Notes under the pieces: generated by a model | The model's input: the letters and a program-made list of their open reading frames with translations, nothing else | What the model was told of the DNA's origin: nothing | The model's database searches: none | Position numbers and translations under genes: made by a program | Assembly (NCBI GenBank): GCA_902805475.1 | Contig: CADCSX010000009.1 | Location: forward strand, 2,170,001-2,234,000 | DNA length: 64,000 nt | Direction of reading: 5' to 3' | Source: Entonaema liquescens | Taxonomy: Eukaryota > Ascomycota > Sordariomycetes > Xylariales > Xylariaceae | Shown: piece after piece, positions 12,663-24,076 of the stretch | Layout: every line of letters starts with the position of its first letter | Numbering within the stretch: position 1 is the first letter of the stretch

Positions 12663-14134
12663 ATCAACCCGGGAACTGAAAGTTCATGGAACTGCTGCCA
12701 ATGTATAATTGGACATGGATGGTGCTTGCTTCAACTACCAACCCATTACCCTCCCAGCGAATACCGATCAGTACCAGGTAGGTATGCTGGTTCTAGGGTT
12801 TTGTTCTGAGTTCTAAGAGGGGAAGAGAGGGGACGAAAGGTCCCTGCGTGAAATTAAATTTGAAAGGGAACACAAAAAAATAAAGTTGAACAGAAGATAG
12901 ATGAAGGATTAAACGAATTGACGATTCAACGATTAAACGGAAGAATTGAAATGATCTGGGCCCGTTTGGCCAAAGCATAAGCGACACATGCAGCTCCAGC
13001 TCTGTTCTCCGCACGAAGCGTCTGTACCGTAGAACGCCGCAGAATAAAACCCGCCGCCGAACACGTAGGATCCCCCCCAGAGATACGCACCGGGCCGTAG
13101 CCCGAATAAATCTGGGCTTGATGCCCGCAGTGTGACGGAAAGGTTCAAGCCAATCAAGAGTTGCGATTACTCACAAATATATGCTGGTGCCTTAACTCGA
13201 GTGGAAACGGAATAGTTGATCGAAAAGTTTCGGAGATAAAAGATGTAAGAAGCGATAAAATGAGAATTAGAAAAGAGAAAACAAATTAAAAAAAAAACCC
13301 CGAAATTGTTAGGACGGAGTTTCTAAGACATCGGGATATTACAAGGAAGGAAGATTAGAGAAAATTAGATAGTGATTACCTAGAAATAAACTTGTGGAAG
13401 CAGAATTTTTAGATGTGATGTTACACCAACTACCAACGTACTATCCCTATGTGCTTGTGTGCTACATATTTGGGGAAGAAAGTGCGAGGAAACAGATTGG
13501 CTTTCGTTATCTAAAGAAAAAAATAAAATAAAAAACGGACCTTAAGCACGCCGCTTTTAGCCGATGTCTATGTTACACAACTATAAATTATAATATAATT
13601 CTCGGTTTCCTGCACGCACGTTATAAACGGATGGACGTACTCTTTTATCAATGTAATTACTATTACCAATATAAAGGTATTCCTATCAAATACCAACCAT
13701 CCCAAGCAGCTATTAAGCCGCGACAGAGGGAAAAAAAAAAGTAATCTGTCCTACATAAAAGTGTAACTACCTATTATATTGTATCATACACGATTCTAAA
13801 GACTGTAAATTGTTAGTAACAGGACCGCTTTTCTTTCAATCAACCAACGTCTCGGTTTCAATAACACCGAGCGAGATTTTACTACCCCCGAACGTTGCCA
13901 GTCTTTTTCTCACCATGGCATGATACTTGGCGCCATATCCTTGAGGCATTGAGGTATTGAGTAGGTATTTCTTGGGCAACTTTCCTACTATGTCCACGAC
14001 GACTCACTCCAATAACATCATCTGATCGCCGCCAAACTTTCGAAAACACCTTATACAGTTACTTAGTAGGGGCTCGTATTAACTAAGTTACTCAATAACG
14101 GTCCAAGCACCACATGATTAAATTAACACATCTA
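12663..14134. other. Gene-poor intergenic region
   Basis: No supported gene. The stretch is rich in short A and T runs. It contains the promoter of the coiled-coil protein gene at its left end. Confidence 0.45.
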
Positions 14135-14727
14135 CTAGCTGTCTGAGCTATGTTCGGAAATATGAGTATCGGGGTCGGCAATTACGAGTATCAGGTAATC
14201 CGTATCAGTATCTATGCTTTGGAATACTTGGAGAGAATATCGCGGTTGGATCCCACTTGCAACAATCACGCTTGATCCAAGCAAGAAAGGGGAGAGAAAC
14301 GTAATACACTGGCCACATGTGAGGTGCAAGTTCTTGATCTCGTAGACTCGTAGAGATAGGGTCATGATATCGATGGCAATATTATGAACCATAAGCCATA
14401 ATATGAGCCAAGGAAGCCTTATATAGTGGCTTTCTATGTCAGAATGGAATGCTTTCTCAAATAGACTATATTGAAAGATCTCGACGAAGAAATAAATTCC
14501 CCACCACGTTATAGTGAGACAGCCTAAGAGAAGATACCCTTCGTTCATAAGTCACAAAGGGAAAGTCTACCTGTACAATAGTACAAGATGCTCAGCTTGA
14601 TAGTTAGGACAGCCGTTGCGTAGGTGCATTGGCTAGCGAAAATAATCTGGGAAAAAATTAGTACAATGAAGTACATATTCAAGAGTCCTGGTAGAGAATA
14701 CAACAATTCGCCTTGGCTTTCAGAATA
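14135..14727 (-). pseudogene. Rhodopsin/PTH11-like integral membrane protein remnant
   Basis: Partial match by eye to the fungal rhodopsin-type seven-helix domain found in PTH11-like GPCR relatives. An exon from 14727 encodes a helix ending ATAVLTIKLSILYY, the usual third-helix signature. A further segment contains a hydrophobic block with WWGIYFFVEIFQ, then NIAIDIMTLSL and a GSSVIVASGIQ helix, corresponding to helices 4 to 6. The two parts join across a possible 47-nt intron (GTAGAC to CTCTTAG) in phase, but this leaves an unusually short loop. The N-terminal helices, the usual conserved Cys after helix 4 and the Pro in the D-x-x-x-x-x-P segment are missing. I read it as a truncated or decaying copy; a real small gene with unseen 5' exons remains possible. 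Confidence 0.4.
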
Positions 14728-16264
14728 CTAAGGTTGGAACCGACCGGAAAGCTCACAGCAGTTGGTTTTCTCCCTCCACCGAGGCTAACGAATAGAATGA
14801 TCGGAGTATAAAACCCCCATGAAACTGTCGGAGAGCTAGCCTAACCAAGGTGTCATTTTAGGCGGACCCGTGTAAGTGAGAGTGAGATACCTATTACCAG
14901 GTCAAATGTACCCAGCTACTTACGGGGGAGGCTATAATGAGCTAGTAGGCGAGTCCAATGCTAGCAGCACGACGAGTTCTCATACTAATACGCCAGCTGA
15001 CGATAAATGTTACAACTACCTACTATATTCGGGATCAAGACACGAAGTAGATAGGGACCACAATTAACCCGAGGAGGTGAACATGGAAGCAAAACTGACG
15101 ACGCGCCGGCTAGTGGGCCGCTAAGGAATGCATGTTGGATAAGTGAATAGGGGTAGAGAGATAGTATGTTCTCTCCAGGTCCCAGCCACTGCTTGGATGT
15201 TATCAAAAGCTAGTATGAGAACTTAAACACCTAATATTTAGAGACTTGGGCATATTTATGTGGGAAGCCGCGTATTTGAAAATCTAGGTCGCATTCAATT
15301 GACTTCCTTTCATATAAAGAATACGGGAGATCGACAAGAAAAGAGAGGACTAAGGACTGTGCGATGGAAAGTAGATGCTATGAGACCACACTTGGCCGCG
15401 GATGAGAGACAAAGAACAGCCACATGGTATGATATATAAAAAACCTGCCATGGCCCCGTCATATTAGTCTTAGAAGACAAGGGACTAGAGAATTGAATAG
15501 ATGGTTGCTAGAAACGGCAGCTTTACTTTTCATACGACTTGGTAGACATATGATCCAATTCTCGTAAGCCTTTGATGCAAAACCGGGTATCAAGGCACAA
15601 TCTAGGTTAGAGAGCTCGTATGGCAAGATTTAAGATTGTATAGATTGCATACGGATAATCGCCTTGGAACATCTGCTGTGGCGATGGCGGCTTGCGCTAT
15701 ATTGCAAATATTGCTTCCGATCCGAGACACCAGTTGTCGCTGTTTTCATATTGGACTCGGGCAATTAAAGGGGGCGATAGCGAAGGATGTCTACTGACTC
15801 GTAGTTAAGAGGCATCTGTTTGTTCTTAAGATCTGAAACCGTACAACGCTATGATATTACCTTCTAACCGTATGAAGAATCATCTTTCGAGAGCAAAAAG
15901 ATCTACCAATTACTGGAGATAGTATAACCCGAAGGCTTGGTCCGTTATTGAAAGTTTGCTACCTTCGACTTGGCGATGATCACACGTTTTGTACGTCGTA
16001 TCCTAATATTTCGTGTCAATTTATGATATTATTATTAACTTGAGCGGGCTCCGATGGAACGAATATCAACTAATATCAAGAGTATTCACTAGGAAAAAAA
16101 CTTGAGTTGAAACTAGCTAAGAACTGGTCAACTATACTTTCTGGAATTATTATCTAGTTCCACTACTACCTTAGGAATCTAGAATATATATGATCAACTC
16201 TATATGCGCAGGTATCTAATAAGCTAAAACATCAGAATGCTGTCCGAGGTATTTGCTGCTGCGA
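14728..16264. other. Intergenic region
   Basis: About 1.5 kb with no supported gene on either strand. Open frames are short and lack domain features. It borders the rhodopsin-like remnant and could contain more of its decayed 5' part. Confidence 0.45.
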
Positions 16265-17964
16265 CTACCTCGTCTTGATCTTCCGGTACCGCACCACCTC
16301 TTTGCCGTCGTCCTCGACAATCCTATGAGCTTCGATCCTGTATCCACCAATTGCTGGCCAGATCTTGGACCAGCATGCCCAGTATACACCGCCCAGAAGC
16401 AAGACACTAACTCCAACGACGGGGAACACGAAGTAGGGGTAACCCTCGGCATTCCAGTCTCCAGTTGGAGGCACGAAGGGGACGATGGCGAGGAAGATGT
16501 TGGCCAATAAATATATCACACTGATCGGTAAATAAGTGTGCCAAGGTGAGGTCCATTTTTCCGCCTTGTTGTAATGAAGATAGATGAGGCCAGCAGTAAC
16601 GAAGCCGTTGATCCACGCACCAGGATAGGTATATAAGTTGACGACGAAGTTGTAGGCGGGGCCTGCGGGAGGAGCGACGAGAATGATTACTGTAATAAGC
16701 CAGTGAAGGAAAAGCTATGTCAAGTCAGTCACTCGGATCCAGTAAAGGTTAAGAGAAATACTCACGGCAGCAGCTGGTGCATTAAACGGTTTGATAGACG
16801 CCCAAAACTTTCCATATGGTAGAAGAGCTTCCTTTCCAAACTCTTGGTTAAGTCGAGCGTGCGCGAAACTTACAGCCAAGACGTTGCCCAAATTGCTCAG
16901 AGCAACGAAAGCAGGGAGAGCCCGTGCGGCAGCGCTGTCGCCGAAAACGTTGCGGAAGAACAAGCCAGCCACCAACACTTCCGAAGTAGCGAGATCGTCC
17001 TTCGTGATAGCTGCGAAGTAGGCCACGTTGGCCAAGACGTACAGGATGGTGACGCCACCGATGGCGATGGGTGCTGCGATTGCGAGGGTCTTGCGGGGTT
17101 CTTCAGTTCTCCAAGCACATAGTTGGCGTTTTCCCAGCCCTTGTAGCTGTAGATAATCTGAAGCAACGCTGTCGCGTATCCGTATGCGCCCTGGCCACCA
17201 TAGTTCTCCGTCACCTCGATGGCGAACGCGTTGTTGAAGTTACCAGGCGGCTCGATGAGAAGACGTCCAGAGATAGCAGCGAAGCCTGAAAATACGATGA
17301 AGACCACGATGACGACCTTGAATATTCCCAGCAGGTTCACAAGCCTCAGACCCCATTTGGGAAAAATCGAGTGGAGCAAGACAACGAAGGTAATACACGC
17401 GATCGCGATACCACGGGCTGTCCAACCGTCACCTTCTGTGCTCCCGGCGGCAGCTAAGATGTATCGACCAAATGCAAGGGAGTTTCCGGATGAAAATCCC
17501 AACAGAATCATTTGCGCTGCTAAAACACATGAAGCTAGGTAACGTGGGCGGCGGTAAACACGTTCGAGATAATTCTTCTCGCCGCCGGAGAGCGGAATAG
17601 CCAGACCGAACTCAAGGAACACGCTCAGACCGCAGAATGTTAAAATACCACCAACAATCCATAATATGATTGATATACCAACTGAGCCAGTCGCTGCGAA
17701 GATGGCGGAGGGAGTGGAGAAAACTTGGGATAACTGGTCAGTCTATTCGCAGCGTTTATGGCAATCGCTTCACTTACTTCCGGTTCCGATCATCTTATTC
17801 AAAATCAAAAACACAGCCCCGGTAACGCCAATCTTCCGCTCTTCGGAATAAGCGAATTGCTGAATTCCATCATTAGTAGACGAGGCATACTCCTCATCAG
17901 TGGGAGCACTCAGCTCCCGCGTATCGGGGTCGGCATCTTTCCCGACCTCTGTCGCTGATGACAT
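16265..17964 (-). CDS. Mup1-type amino-acid (methionine-like) permease, frameshifted
   Basis: APC-superfamily plasma-membrane amino-acid transporter, closest in style to fungal high-affinity methionine permeases. Three exons (17964-17778, 17723-16766, 16714-16265) would encode about 531 residues with roughly 12 helices. The N-terminus is acidic and cytosolic, followed by KIGVTGAVFLILNKMIGTGIF across intron 1, the usual first-helix signature. SGGEKNYLERVY and QIIYSYKGWENANYVLGELKNP are family blocks. Reading frame is lost at 17095-17098: the run reads CCCC on the coding strand where CCCCC restores ELKNPRKTLAIAAP and the rest of the protein. All splice sites and the remaining sequence are intact, so this is either a consensus error or a very recent null allele. 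Annotated as CDS with that caveat. Confidence 0.85.
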
Positions 17965-19391
17965 CTTGTCTTGATTCCTTGTATAGCGGTCGCGAAAGAG
18001 GGAAACTGAGAGAATGACACGCGCTCCACAGGGACCTAAAGGGAAGAAGAGGTCACCTTTTTAACTCAGGGCCGGTCGTATGTTACACATGTTATAAAAG
18101 TTAAGACAGCACAAGACAAGACATTTCAAGCAAGTGGCACAGATTTTATTAGGTTAGGTTCTAGAGCATCTTGGGTTCGGGGAGGATCTAGGATCAGGAG
18201 ACGAGCGGTTTGCGTATAAGTAATACGCAGGGGCAGCTGAGAATTCGTGAGATTCGTGAGGTTCTTGTGGATGCTTGGCAGATCGCACGCCATCGCACGC
18301 AAACGAAACCTTGTGATCTCTGGGGACCCAAGCAATAATTTTCTTCTATTATTACAATATTATTACACTGGATTTCCCGTCAATTTGGTGCATGGCAATG
18401 TAACATTGCTTGAGCTCGACCTTGGCTCAACCTTAAACCATAGGAAACCGACATTTCGAAAACCTACTAGAGAATCACACAATCAACACTGGAAGATCAA
18501 CACGGAAGGTCGTTTTACTTTCCAAGAATCAAGAAGCCAAAAGAGTCAATGCACACCGAGACATCCTTTTGACGCAATTCGGTCTACCCGATCTCATCAT
18601 TCATCCTGGACTTGTAGCTAAAAAGAGAACATCGTCTGCCTTCTCTCACCTTACCTTGACAGATCACACGTGAACTTGGAACCTGTTGCTGCAGTCGACC
18701 CGCGGCCCGGCCCTATTCCTGGTCCTTTTTCTATGCAGATTTTCTTTTCAGCCCCATGCTACTGGCCGGACCGATTGGCGGGTCCCCAATTTGATGTCTA
18801 ATAAGAAGGATCTGTAAGTATAATATGTCTAGCCATAAGAAGAGAAGGTCTTTCACCTAGCTCGTCTCTAGTTTCAACGTCCTTCTTTTAAAAGGGCTTA
18901 CTCAAATCTCGATCAACTACGATGTCAGAGCAACCTATAGGGTTAATAACTTGGCAACGATTGGAGGACTAAAACGGCCCCGGGGACTGATTTTACAAGA
19001 AATAAGCTGCCTAGATTTGAATACGAACCCGCGCCTCAACTCGTTTCCTTGTTTATATAGAATGGAAGTCGGCGACCCGCGCTATTCGTCATACAACTCT
19101 CCAATGGGCAATGGAAAGCAAACATACCCGATGAGCCCGATTACTATTCGCCACGAGCAGAGATGTAAGTTTAGCACACTTACCTGTGGCAAATGCAGTA
19201 GCACAGTAAGCCAGAGAGAAATAGAAGATATCATGTCTCCAACAGCGAAACTTATTCTAGGGTTATTATGTTCCCTTTCGCATCCTACTCTTTATCTTGT
19301 CCAACTACCTAAGCGTTTCCTACTTTCTGATTTACTACTTAAGGGCATGGGCTATGTGCTTGTAGGTATCTATGTTGTATTCGCTGCCTTA
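17965..19391. other. Intergenic region, permease promoter side
   Basis: Holds the promoter of the permease. Open frames of 124 codons (18247-18621) and 200 codons (18951-19553), both plus strand, have no recognisable domain and no typical coding bias; the second overlaps the minus-strand hypothetical ORF. Confidence 0.4.
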
Positions 19392-20183
19392 TTAACATTC
19401 AAGCGAGTCGTCAAATTTCTCCATCCCCAGCAAGATGACTGTCTCATGATCACCAGTTTGACCGACTGCGAACTTGATACCGCCAAAATCGCCCAAGAGT
19501 TTCTCGTTTATACCGTCTGGTTGGAGGTAATACATCGGTGCAGGTGGTGCTAATTTTCTGGGCGCAGAACCTTCGCAATCTACGACTACGGGATCGAATC
19601 TACAGTATCGACATTCCAATCGCAAATCGATATCGAAGGCATGATTAGGACTAGTTATTCCGGCGTCCTCTTGCTTGATTATTCGAAACTCATCGAATGC
19701 CTGCTTTATTCGGCTTTCTAGTTGTGTCTTATAGATCGGCCAGGAGAGATGGAGTTGGAGCTGCTCGCGGCGGATATCGAGTGCTTTAGATATCTCTTCA
19801 GCCTTGCTGCTGCGTGAAGGACTGCTCTGTCTACTGGTCGATATGTCCGATTGATCTTTTAAACCCTTCTCCCGGGCCCGCCGTGAGGGTTGGACTCGCG
19901 TCGGTGCTGTTGGCCACTTGCTGGTTCTCTTGGTTTTCGGTACGTACGTTTCAACCTTGAACTTGAAGCATTCGTTTTCCCGTAAGTGATATAGAGAACA
20001 TTCCTTTAAGAAATGGAGTTTGCAATATGCTTGATGCATAGGCGGAGGCCAAAACCACGACGGATCCCGGTCCCAGTTGTTAGCAAGTGAGCTTGCTCTT
20101 GCATCACTGCCTGGCTCGATCGCTATAACTTGATGGTTATATATATCCTCGGTACTACTAATCTCGGTTCGCATTATAGACAT
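19392..20183 (-). CDS. Hypothetical protein, 263 aa
   Basis: Single open frame from an ATG at 20183. I do not recognise the family. The N-terminal part contains several Cys and aromatic residues (WFWPPPMHQAYCKLHFLKEC), a basic Ser/Arg-rich middle (about residues 85-125), an amphipathic helix (KAEEISKALDIRREQLQ) and a C-terminal half ending in MEKFDDSLEC. There is no signal peptide or membrane helix. The ORF is long for this base composition and has no in-frame interruption, which favours a real gene, but support is limited to that. Confidence 0.45.
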   Translation of the reverse strand: MSIMRTEISSTEDIYNHQVIAIEPGSDARASSLANNWDRDPSWFWPPPMHQAYCKLHFLKECSLYHLRENECFKFKVETYVPKTKRTSKWPTAPTRVQPSRRAREKGLKDQSDISTSRQSSPSRSSKAEEISKALDIRREQLQLHLSWPIYKTQLESRIKQAFDEFRIIKQEDAGITSPNHAFDIDLRLECRYCRFDPVVVDCEGSAPRKLAPPAPMYYLQPDGINEKLLGDFGGIKFAVGQTGDHETVILLGMEKFDDSLEC

Positions 20184-20751
20184 TACTCTGATATTAGAGG
20201 TGTTTTGGTTAAGTAATAGAATACTAAGTTGTAAATCGAGCTGTGGGATAGTTCCGTTGAAAATTAGGGGTAAAAGCTTTTATCATCCCACCTCGCCATT
20301 CCGAATCAATAGAGAAGTCAATCATGCTTCAGATATACGCATCTTTGTTCTCTAGAGTAAATAATGTGTTGTTCTATCACTAGTGCACCATGAAACACAA
20401 TGGGCCATAATTCCGGAAGCATCTCTGAAAAGAATGTCTCAGCTTACAACAAAGACCACTTAAAGGGTATTTCCTACCTCTTCGATGCTCAGTAGCGGTC
20501 TACTACAGCTAAGGCGTTGTATTATATGGCAAATATTGTGATGCTAACCTATCTTTTTGAGCTTAGAGGAAGTATACTAGTCTTAAGGTTACTATAATTA
20601 TGTGCGTAAACTTTCTTATCCACGGATTTGTCTCTACGCTCAGTAATGAAGCTAAAAGGGGGGTCGACGCATTACCCCTGAGAATATTGTATCTCCTCCA
20701 ACATACTATATAACCTCTACTTTCCTTCCACCATTGTCTACGAATGCTTTT
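20184..20751. other. Intergenic region
   Basis: About 570 bp without a supported gene, between the upstream side of the 263-aa ORF and the 3' end of the DUF1996 pseudogene. Confidence 0.4.
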
Positions 20752-22168
20752 TAGTAAATAGTCTTCCCACTAGCGTCGGTGACAGGCATGCCGCCAGGAA
20801 GCTCCGTGAGCCCTACATCCCTCTGTCAGCTATGAATTTATCTTACCAATTGAAAAGACTTACACCCATCAACATCCTCATCAACTACCGGCTTTACTGA
20901 GCATTTATTCCCCTCTTTGATCTCTTGGTATTGCAACTCTGGGCATTTGAAGCCATTGCAATTCGTGTCCATTGCGATTTGCAGTGCGTTGCCTTTCCAA
21001 CCGAACATGTAATCGCCGTGATTGCCGAAGCCCGTGGCGTCGCCGTAACTCCATACGAACGGCTGTGAGCCATCCTCGGGCCATTCCGACTTGTGGTTAA
21101 AAGGTGTCGTGTCCCAGACGATTTCGTAGAACAGTTGCGGAATTTTCACCGGGTGACTTGCCGGACACGGGCCCCTTCTTCGAATGTGCCACTTTCAGGA
21201 TACGAAACATGGCTAGCGTGGTCAGGGGAGTCCAAGTTGACACCATCCCAGCACCTAGATGCCTCATTAACCAACTTGCGTGCCGAGGTAGATGTTCTTC
21301 ACCCACGTTGGAAACCGTAGGTTTGCCATTATACCCGCCGGACACGGCTCCTTCGGCATATCATGCGTCTCATTTGTCCTCGTCATAGGGTCCTGAAGGC
21401 AGGTACTGTGAAAGCAGTCTTAAGCATAGAATCATAAGAGTCCGTAGTAAGTGCGCTCGGTTCTTCAAGTGCTATGTAAAGGAGACACTTGTGGGAAAAG
21501 ACTCCCACCAAAGACTTTATGTATAAGGGGCCGGTCAATCTGTGAAAGACTTACTATGTGAGCTGGCGGAACTTCATTGCTTCTTCTTCGGTGCGTATTG
21601 TAGGATTGCCAGTTATCATGCGGAATCCCTTATAAAAGCATCAGAAATAATATAGACTTTGGTTTGAAGGGCCATTAGCCTGTCTTACGGGTTTAAATGC
21701 GGTGACGGTTGTGTTCTGGTAACTTGGTATGTAGTAGATTGTCATACCACCATCTCTCGAATCTTCGAAGTAAACATTACCCTTTTGCGGAACACGTTTA
21801 TATGTCCCATTTCGTGCGCGAAAAAACATTACGGCGGTCCAATAATTGGAAAAGTCCTCAGCAAAGGTGCAGGTTGTGCAGGTTGCTGTGCTGGGGATAT
21901 CCATAGTCTTCGGATTCATCAATGGCCTGAAGGCATTCTATAAGTTTCGGTCTGTCAGATTAGCTCTTCGCAGTTTTCAACTCTGTTGAATATGCGTACG
22001 CACCCCGCCAATAACTTGATGAAGATGGGGCGATCCGACGACGCCGGGGTTGACTAAGGGGTCGAGTCGTTCGACCACGAGTTGGGAACACGAAAAGCGA
22101 AGCAGAGCAGAGGCACCTGGCAAAATAATACCAGCGCCCGTAATCATGGAGTTCCAATGCGGTCGCAT
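20752..22168 (-). pseudogene. DUF1996 secreted protein gene with two frameshifts
   Basis: Homologue of fungal secreted DUF1996 proteins, function unknown. Exons on the minus strand are 22168-22004, 21937-21689, 21628-21555, 21407-21307 and then a part from about 21254 down. The leader precedes RFSCSQLVVERLDPLVNPG; SPHLHQVIGG, NYWTAVMFFRARNGTYKRVP, FKPGFRM, TCWDGVNLDSPDHASHVSYPESG and DGSQPFVWSYGD are family blocks. Two indels break the frame. At 21357-21364 the coding strand has GATATATGCC where GATATGCC would keep THDMPKEPCPAG open. At 21172-21175 GGGG replaces the GGGGG needed for EEGGPCPASHPVK. Splice sites are kept. A last exon gives DVGLTELPGGMPV with a stop near 20753. Decay may be recent, or both may be consensus errors. 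The start could also be the ATG at 22147. Confidence 0.8.
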
Positions 22169-22795
22169 CTTGGACTACTGAGAGAGCCTAGATAACCTTG
22201 TCGGATGAGGAATGAAGCCGGACATTAATCCGTTGTTGAATACTGAGGTGCAAAGATCAGATAAGCTTCGGCAGCATCTTGGGAACATATACGTGGGAAG
22301 CCCGTTCTATTATTAGTGTAATACCGCCGGCCTGAAGTGCCGTTCTGAAGTCACTGTTTAATATATCCTCACTCTAGCCATATTGCCGGCCAAGCGGATA
22401 GTGTTGGACCACCAATCAACATCATCTGGCTCCGCATAAGACTGTATTGAGTCCAAGTTGGTATGATAAGATAGGCACAATAATTCTAAACTTACCTGCT
22501 ATGGAAGCCTATGGCTTACACACTGGGTAGGCTCTTTGTCCTGGGTATCTCATCTAGAGCCTTGGCAGATATTTCAAAATGTCAACCCCTACCTACGAGG
22601 CCTCATAATACTGGAGTTTCCTCTTCTACTACAGAAGGATCGTATTGGATTACTAGACCGTGAGTCAACATATGTGTTTTCAGGGGCACTCATAGTGTGT
22701 AAAGGATATCTAACGACGTATCATTCTCAATATATAATCGGATTGAAGTGACATTTTAACCCCTGGCTCCCTCAAAGTGGGCTATATACTCGAAT
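22169..22795. other. Intergenic region
   Basis: About 630 bp with no supported gene. It contains the promoter side of the DUF1996 pseudogene and the 3' flank of the DUF6055 gene, both minus strand. Confidence 0.45.
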
Positions 22796-24076
22796 CTAAA
22801 CACTTGCGCCTGTAATCTGTAACTGGTAATCCAAGCCCCGACTCACATCACTAGTAAGTGAGAAAGGATCATACAGATATAGCGTATTCGGCGTGTTCGC
22901 AACTACGAGAGTAGCCTCCTCCCCGCTCGCTAAACTTGCTTGCACCTTATTATCTACCACCTCGATGTATCTGATAGCTCCATTGGAACCTTTTACCGCT
23001 AGCGTAGCTGTGTATGGTGCCGTAGCAGTCACAGTAATACTGATCGATGATCCAGTCGCTTTCAGGGGGATAATGTTGGCGCCCATATAACGCGGTTGCC
23101 GAGCTGATTTAACTCGATACCTGCCATTGCCCTGAGAATCCAAGTTCGCGTAGTTGAACTCTTTCCTCTGCTTCTCGAACAGGGCCCTGGCTTTTTCATG
23201 TCCGAGGTCAACGTACGCCATCCTCGCCCAATAGCGACCGACGATCGTCTGGATCTTGGTGGGCGATGCGAGCTGGTCTAGAATGTGCAGAGGGGTTTCA
23301 TTGCTGTCCCTCTTGTATTTCCTCCATACGTTCGGGAAGTTTGCTATCCCCAGACCAGGATAGTTGTCTGGGTTGTTAGTGATATAAGTCAGAAAAGGCC
23401 ATGCGTCGTAATAGTTTCCAGTATTCCTTGACCCGTCCACGATAACTTGGAAGGAATCGCTTATAACCTTCTTAAGATTCATGAGAGTGTCGCCGCTCGG
23501 TTGATTGTAGCGCGCTCTTGAGTCCGCGCAGATTGATGAAGTTATAAACGTGTCCGCGACAAAGTTGGCAACCGTTTCCCACCATGCCCCCGTCCGGCCC
23601 TGGTTAATCCAATATCTCTCGGCATAAGTAAGAGCATGTCCAAACTCGTGAACAGTGATTGAAGGCGTATTCATCCATTGCGTAACAACGTTGAGGAAGC
23701 TTAGGCCAGTGGCGCTATCCGTTCCGGTATTAGCAGCAGTATTAGCCCCTAAATCTGCAACGTCGTAGATATTCATCTTGTACCAGGGGCCATTATCATT
23801 GTCCTGATTGAATGATAAGCCTGTCGATCTCCAGCCTTGGCCAGTCACGAAACAGTCATAGGCCGACTCTAGAGTCTGTAGTACGGAGTTTGCGACGGAA
23901 TCGCTTGCTGCATCATAGACGCGAAAATGAGGTGAGTCTTTGTATCTATTCCCTCCGGGACCAACCCTCGTGTTCGGTGTGAATTCAGCCGGAGGTGCAG
24001 CTTGCACCCGCGTAGGAGCAGCGGCTGCCCTAGCAACCCACAGCCAGGGGATAATGCTCAAGGTGAGTCCTCTCAT
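22796..24076 (-). CDS. Secreted DUF6055-type protein with HEFGH motif (putative metallopeptidase)
   Basis: Single-exon gene of 426 residues. A signal peptide of about 20 residues (Leu/Ile/Trp-rich core ending ARAAAA) is followed by a short Pro/Ala pro-region. The core carries SITVHEFGHALTYAE, with HEFGH at residues 143-147, and AWWETVANFVAD with E167 twenty residues further on. That HExxH plus downstream Glu spacing resembles gluzincin metallopeptidases, where the two His and the Glu bind zinc. The C-terminal 110 residues look like a beta-sandwich domain (SISITVTATAPYTATLAVKG). I recall such fungal proteins as DUF6055; catalytic activity is inference. It is transcribed divergently from the HET gene. 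Confidence 0.85.
   Translation of the reverse strand: MRGLTLSIIPWLWVARAAAAPTRVQAAPPAEFTPNTRVGPGGNRYKDSPHFRVYDAASDSVANSVLQTLESAYDCFVTGQGWRSTGLSFNQDNDNGPWYKMNIYDVADLGANTAANTGTDSATGLSFLNVVTQWMNTPSITVHEFGHALTYAERYWINQGRTGAWWETVANFVADTFITSSICADSRARYNQPSGDTLMNLKKVISDSFQVIVDGSRNTGNYYDAWPFLTYITNNPDNYPGLGIANFPNVWRKYKRDSNETPLHILDQLASPTKIQTIVGRYWARMAYVDLGHEKARALFEKQRKEFNYANLDSQGNGRYRVKSARQPRYMGANIIPLKATGSSISITVTATAPYTATLAVKGSNGAIRYIEVVDNKVQASLASGEEATLVVANTPNTLYLYDPFSLTSDVSRGLDYQLQITGASV

Noticed and set aside
14524..14570. 47-nt intron joining the two rhodopsin-like pieces
   Set aside because: In phase, but the loop becomes too short for the family, so I did not call an intact gene.
18951..19553. 200-codon open frame on the plus strand
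   Set aside because: It partly overlaps the minus-strand 263-aa ORF, has no recognisable feature, and contains poorly coding sequence.
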